Both the position numbers and the translations under genes were made by a program. From contig JAKBBS010000005.1 of NCBI GenBank assembly GCA_021808425.1, forward strand, positions 5,121 through 40,975: a DNA stretch of 35,855 nt, in the 5' to 3' direction. The first letter of the stretch is position 1. Each line of letters starts with the position of its first letter. This document shows positions 33,124-35,855 of this stretch, piece after piece. A model generated the notes under the pieces. That model searched no databases, was not told the DNA's origin, and worked only from the letters and a program-made list of their open reading frames with translations. Source of the stretch: Actinomycetes bacterium. GTDB taxonomy: Bacteria; Actinomycetota; Acidimicrobiia; Acidimicrobiales; Palsa-688.

Positions 33124-34470
33124 ATGACTCAGCCCGACAGAGGCGATAGGCGGGCTCGCTCGATTCTCGATCGACTTCGTCCCCCGCCCTCGCCAGCTCA
33201 AACGGGCGAACCGAAGGACGCTGCACAACCGAAGGACCCCCCGACACCACTGCTCAGGGGGTCAACTCACTACCTGAGAGACGGGGATACCGAAGAGCCG
33301 ACCATCAATTCTCTCGACGACGTTGAGTCGCCCCTGACGAGGAAGAAACCCACCCTAGTTGCGACCTCCTTACCCGAACCCAGTCTCTCCAACGACGGTG
33401 ACTCACTGAGCACGATCCCTGCCTCTGGCATATCCTCGTCCAACGACAACGGCGATACAACACGCATCATTCGCGACGCCGCCTCGGGACACAATGCGAC
33501 AGGCTCACTCGAGCCGCCGGTTCTGCCCGACACTGCGCCAGGCGAGCCCATGTTGGCCGTCCCTCCTGACTTAGATCGGCTCGTCGCCTCCCTTGACACA
33601 CACAAAGCGGCCGAATCAGATCCGACGACGGATCCCATCGGCGACGTCGACGAGTACGGGCGGCCGCTACATCCTTCGAGCCTTTCGCATCCGTTGCCAC
33701 GACGGATAGCCGTTGCGAACCAGAAGGGCGGGGTGGGGAAGACAACGACCACGGTGAGCGTAGGAGCCTCATTGGCAGAGCTCGGATACCGGGTCCTCGT
33801 CGTGGACCTCGATCCGCAGGGTAACGCAACGACAGGTCTCGGGGTGAATGCGCGTAGCCTTGAGTCGTCGATCTATGACGTTCTTCTCCATGACGTTCCG
33901 ATCGACGATGTCGTCGAACCGACTTCGATGAGGAACCTCTTCGTGGTTCCGGCAACTATCGACCTTGCCGGTGCTGAGATCGAACTTGTACCTGTCTTCA
34001 GCAGGGAGCTCCGTTTGAAGCGGGCGATTGACTCCATTGCGGCCGACTTCGATTTCGTCCTAGTCGATTGTCCCCCCTCACTGGGTCTCCTCACAGTCAA
34101 TGCGATGGCTGCCGCCGAAGAGGTCCTAGTCCCCATACAGTGCGAGTACTACGCACTTGAGGGACTTGGGCAACTCTTGCGCAATGTCAATCTCGTCAAG
34201 GCCAATCTCAATGCCCGCTTGGACGTGAGTGTGATCGTATTGACCATGTACGACGCGAGAACGCGCCTTGCCGAACAGGTCGCCAACGAGGTGCGGGATC
34301 ACTTTGGAGCTCGAGTTTGTCGGAGCATCATTCCTCGGACGGTGCGACTGTCGGAGGCGCCTTCGTTCGGCCGGCCGATCACGACATTCGATCCCTCCTC
34401 GCGTGGTGCTATCGCGTACAGGGAGCTAGCAAAGGAGGTGAGCGGTGGCGCGGAGAAGCGGGCTAGGTAG
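33124..34470 (+). CDS. parA: Chromosome-partitioning ATPase ParA with long N-terminal extension
   Basis: A deviant Walker ATPase that moves ParB-parS complexes along the nucleoid. The chosen start is ATG 33124 (MTQPDRGDRRARS), giving 448 residues; a longer frame from 33025 reads through parS site 3 and is rejected. Residues 1-190 are a polar, Pro/Ser/Asp-rich extension. The ATPase starts RRIAVANQKGGVGKTTTTVSVG (signature Lys and Walker A at about 201-208), then VLVVDLDPQGNATTGLG, FVLVDCPPSLGLLTVNAM, VPIQCEYYALEGLGQLL and RSIIPRTVRLSEAPSFGRPI. Most ParA/Soj proteins have only a short leader. The 3' end overlaps parB by 26 nt. Confidence 0.95.
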   Translation: MTQPDRGDRRARSILDRLRPPPSPAQTGEPKDAAQPKDPPTPLLRGSTHYLRDGDTEEPTINSLDDVESPLTRKKPTLVATSLPEPSLSNDGDSLSTIPASGISSSNDNGDTTRIIRDAASGHNATGSLEPPVLPDTAPGEPMLAVPPDLDRLVASLDTHKAAESDPTTDPIGDVDEYGRPLHPSSLSHPLPRRIAVANQKGGVGKTTTTVSVGASLAELGYRVLVVDLDPQGNATTGLGVNARSLESSIYDVLLHDVPIDDVVEPTSMRNLFVVPATIDLAGAEIELVPVFSRELRLKRAIDSIAADFDFVLVDCPPSLGLLTVNAMAAAEEVLVPIQCEYYALEGLGQLLRNVNLVKANLNARLDVSVIVLTMYDARTRLAEQVANEVRDHFGARVCRSIIPRTVRLSEAPSFGRPITTFDPSSRGAIAYRELAKEVSGGAEKRAR

Positions 34471-35326
34471 AGGGCTTGGTGCTCTTATCCCCACTGAGGT
34501 TTCGAGTGGGCGTGGTACAGCGCTGCTCGAGATCCCGGTCAATTCGATCGAGGCTAATGAGAGCCAACCCCGGACAATGTTCGACGAAGAGGCTCTCGTT
34601 TCACTCGCCAACTCGGTCCGGGAGGTTGGGGTACTGCAGCCTGTGCTAGTACGCGACCTCGGCAATGGTCGTTATCAACTGATAGCAGGGGAGCGAAGAT
34701 GGCGTGCTGCCAAGCGGGTCGGCCTTCCTTCTATCCCTGCTGTCGTCAGGTCAGCCTCGGAGGCGGAGCGCGTCGAACATGCGTTGATAGAGAATCTGCA
34801 CCGCCAGGACCTTAACCCGATCGAAGAGGCGTCGGCTTACCAGCAGCTGATCGAGGAGTTTGGTCTGACCCACGAGAAGCTGTCAGGCAGAGTTGGCAAG
34901 AGCCGAGCTGCGATCACCAATGCTCTGCGTCTCTTCCAACTCCCGCCAGCTGTCCAAGATTTGGTCAGATCGGGGCGCCTCAGCTCTGGCCACGCCCGCG
35001 CACTTCTGGCGACTCCGGACCGTTCGTTCCAAGAAGCCCTCGCACGTCGTGTAGTGGCAGAAGAACTGTCAGTTAGAGCGGTCGAAGACGCCGTCAAGGA
35101 ACGCAACTCCCGGGGCCTCCCCGAACGCCAGCCTCGCGGCAATAATGCGTCCCCGCCCCCCGCAGCCATACTGGAGCTGGAGGAACTTCTTTCGAACCGC
35201 CTTGCGACGTCTGTCAAAGTGACGCTTGGCGCTAAGCGGGGTCGGGTCACCATCGACTTTGCATCCCTTGAGGATCTCGAGCGCATCTACAGGACTATGA
35301 CGGACCACGGTCAACAGGAAACCTAA
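34445..35326 (+). CDS. parB: Chromosome-partitioning protein ParB
   Basis: A 293-residue CTP-dependent DNA clamp. The N-terminal segment RSGLGRGLGALIP stimulates ParA. The CTPase domain has VLQPVLVRDLGNGRYQLIAGERRWRAAKRVGLPSIPAVV, including GERRWRAA, and ENLHRQDLNPIEEASAYQQL (residues about 118-137). The central helix-turn-helix, GLTHEKLSGRVGKSRAAITNALRLFQLP, reads parS, with SGHARALLA after it. A Pro-rich linker leads to a C-terminal dimerisation domain ending DFASLEDLERIYRTM. The start is GTG 34445 inside the parA end, behind AAAGGAGG. Three parS sites lie within 5.2 kb upstream. Confidence 0.97.
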   Translation: MARRSGLGRGLGALIPTEVSSGRGTALLEIPVNSIEANESQPRTMFDEEALVSLANSVREVGVLQPVLVRDLGNGRYQLIAGERRWRAAKRVGLPSIPAVVRSASEAERVEHALIENLHRQDLNPIEEASAYQQLIEEFGLTHEKLSGRVGKSRAAITNALRLFQLPPAVQDLVRSGRLSSGHARALLATPDRSFQEALARRVVAEELSVRAVEDAVKERNSRGLPERQPRGNNASPPPAAILELEELLSNRLATSVKVTLGAKRGRVTIDFASLEDLERIYRTMTDHGQQET

Positions 35327-35386
35327 CGGCCGCAACTCGGGAGGGTACGCTCACTCCGACGTTGAGGGTCTTTCGGGTAAACGTAA

Positions 35387-35415
35387 CTCCACAGGGTGTG
35401 ATTAACCCTGTGGAG
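35387..35415. terminator. Bidirectional hairpin between parB and trxA
   Basis: CTCCACAGGGT and ACCCTGTGGAG form a perfect 11-bp stem with a 7-nt loop (GTGATTA) in the gap between convergent genes. There is no T-run. The right arm plus two bases (TGTGGAGAA) is one mismatch from a DnaA box, TGTGGATAA, probably by chance. Confidence 0.6.
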
Positions 35416-35520
35416 AACGTATTGGCTATCGTCCCGCTCAGCGTGACGGCAGACTCTCGGCTCGCAAGCCAGCGCAACCCTTTGAGAGAAGGGAGCCGAG
35501 ACGCACCGTCTATCTGCTGT

Positions 35521-35847
35521 CTACAGGTGGGGTGTGAGCTCGTCGAGGATCTTCGACTTGGCGCGAGCTCCGACAATCCGCAATGTGGGTTCGCCGTTCT
35601 TGAACAAAATCATCGTCGGAATGCTCATGACGTCGAACCGACGGGCAACTTCCTGATTGTCATCGACGTTTACCTTGGCAAGCTTCAACCGGCCACCCTG
35701 CTCGGTAGCAATCTCGTCGAGGATGGGGGCCACCATCTTGCACGGACCGCACCACTCGGCCCAGAAATCCACCAGGACGGGAGCGTCGGAAGACTTGACC
35801 TCCTCGTCGAAGGTCTGATCTGTCAGCTTCAGAGCTAGCTCAGCCAC
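35521..35847 (-). CDS. trxA: Thioredoxin
   Basis: A 108-residue thioredoxin with active site VDFWAEWCGPCKMVAP (Cys 33, Cys 36), KVNVDDNQEVARRFDVMSIPTMILFKNGE (cis-Pro in SIPT) and the C-terminal helix. It reduces disulfides in cytoplasmic proteins and is recycled by thioredoxin reductase. Start ATG 35847, 9 bases from the window edge. In many Actinobacteria trxB precedes trxA at this place; the window ends before this can be seen. Confidence 0.97.
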   Translation of the reverse strand: MAELALKLTDQTFDEEVKSSDAPVLVDFWAEWCGPCKMVAPILDEIATEQGGRLKLAKVNVDDNQEVARRFDVMSIPTMILFKNGEPTLRIVGARAKSKILDELTPHL

Positions 35848-35855
35848 CTGTATCG

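Noticed and set aside
35385..35417. DnaA boxes or oriC at the parB-trxA gap
   Set aside because: Only one near-match, explained by the hairpin arms; there is no cluster or AT-rich unwinding region.

Overview
The window looks like a chromosomal segment from a high-GC actinobacterium. Markers are an FhaA–FhaB–PstP–RodA–PbpA–PknB cell-wall signalling operon, CrgA, a DUF4032 protein, a mycothiol-type DinB-like protein and a mycoredoxin-like domain. Gene order and RnpA sequence suggest the class Acidimicrobiia, but that is an inference without database support. The right third is the conserved replication-origin neighbourhood (rpmH-rnpA-yidD-yidC-jag-rsmG ... parA-parB, trxA), although no dnaA, dnaN or DnaA-box cluster is visible.

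1–4.2 kb: the N-terminal part of dnaX runs off the left edge on the minus strand. The SRP RNA gene lies just upstream of it and tRNA-Ser(GGA) is divergent. A large AftB-like membrane glycosyltransferase and a decayed glyoxalase-family gene follow.

4.2–13.7 kb: a mixed metabolic region. It holds a DinB/TIGR03086 protein and a methyltransferase, then a tryptophan-catabolism operon on the minus strand (unknown membrane protein, kynA, kynU) with a divergent Lrp/AsnC regulator. kynU appears to start at a CTG that overlaps the kynA stop as CTGA. A DEAD-box helicase, a DUF4032 kinase-like gene, a natural glutaredoxin–thioredoxin reductase fusion and tRNA-Leu(CAG) follow.

13.7–22.2 kb: one tightly packed operon, fhaA-fhaB-pstP-rodA-pbpA-pknB, links Ser/Thr phosphorylation to peptidoglycan synthesis. 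A trpG/pabA amidotransferase gene is convergent to it, and crgA follows.

22.2–29.3 kb: thiolase, 1-Cys peroxiredoxin and an MscS channel on the minus strand, then the plus-strand run rpmH/rnpA-yidD-yidC-jag-rsmG. The whole rpmH gene (L34) lies out of frame inside the 5' part of the long rnpA reading frame. Their starts are 4 nt apart behind one Shine-Dalgarno sequence. rpmH also ends in CTGA, where CTG is in frame with the conserved RnpA core. This is the most unusual structure in the window.

29.3–33.1 kb: 3.8 kb without an intact gene. It contains three parS sites, decayed istA and istB pieces of an IS21-family element, a fragment matching the anticodon arm of initiator tRNA, and short tandem repeats. 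It reads as an old insertion between rsmG and parA.

33.1–35.9 kb: parA (with a long N-terminal extension) and parB overlap and form the segregation operon. A strong hairpin separates them from convergent trxA.
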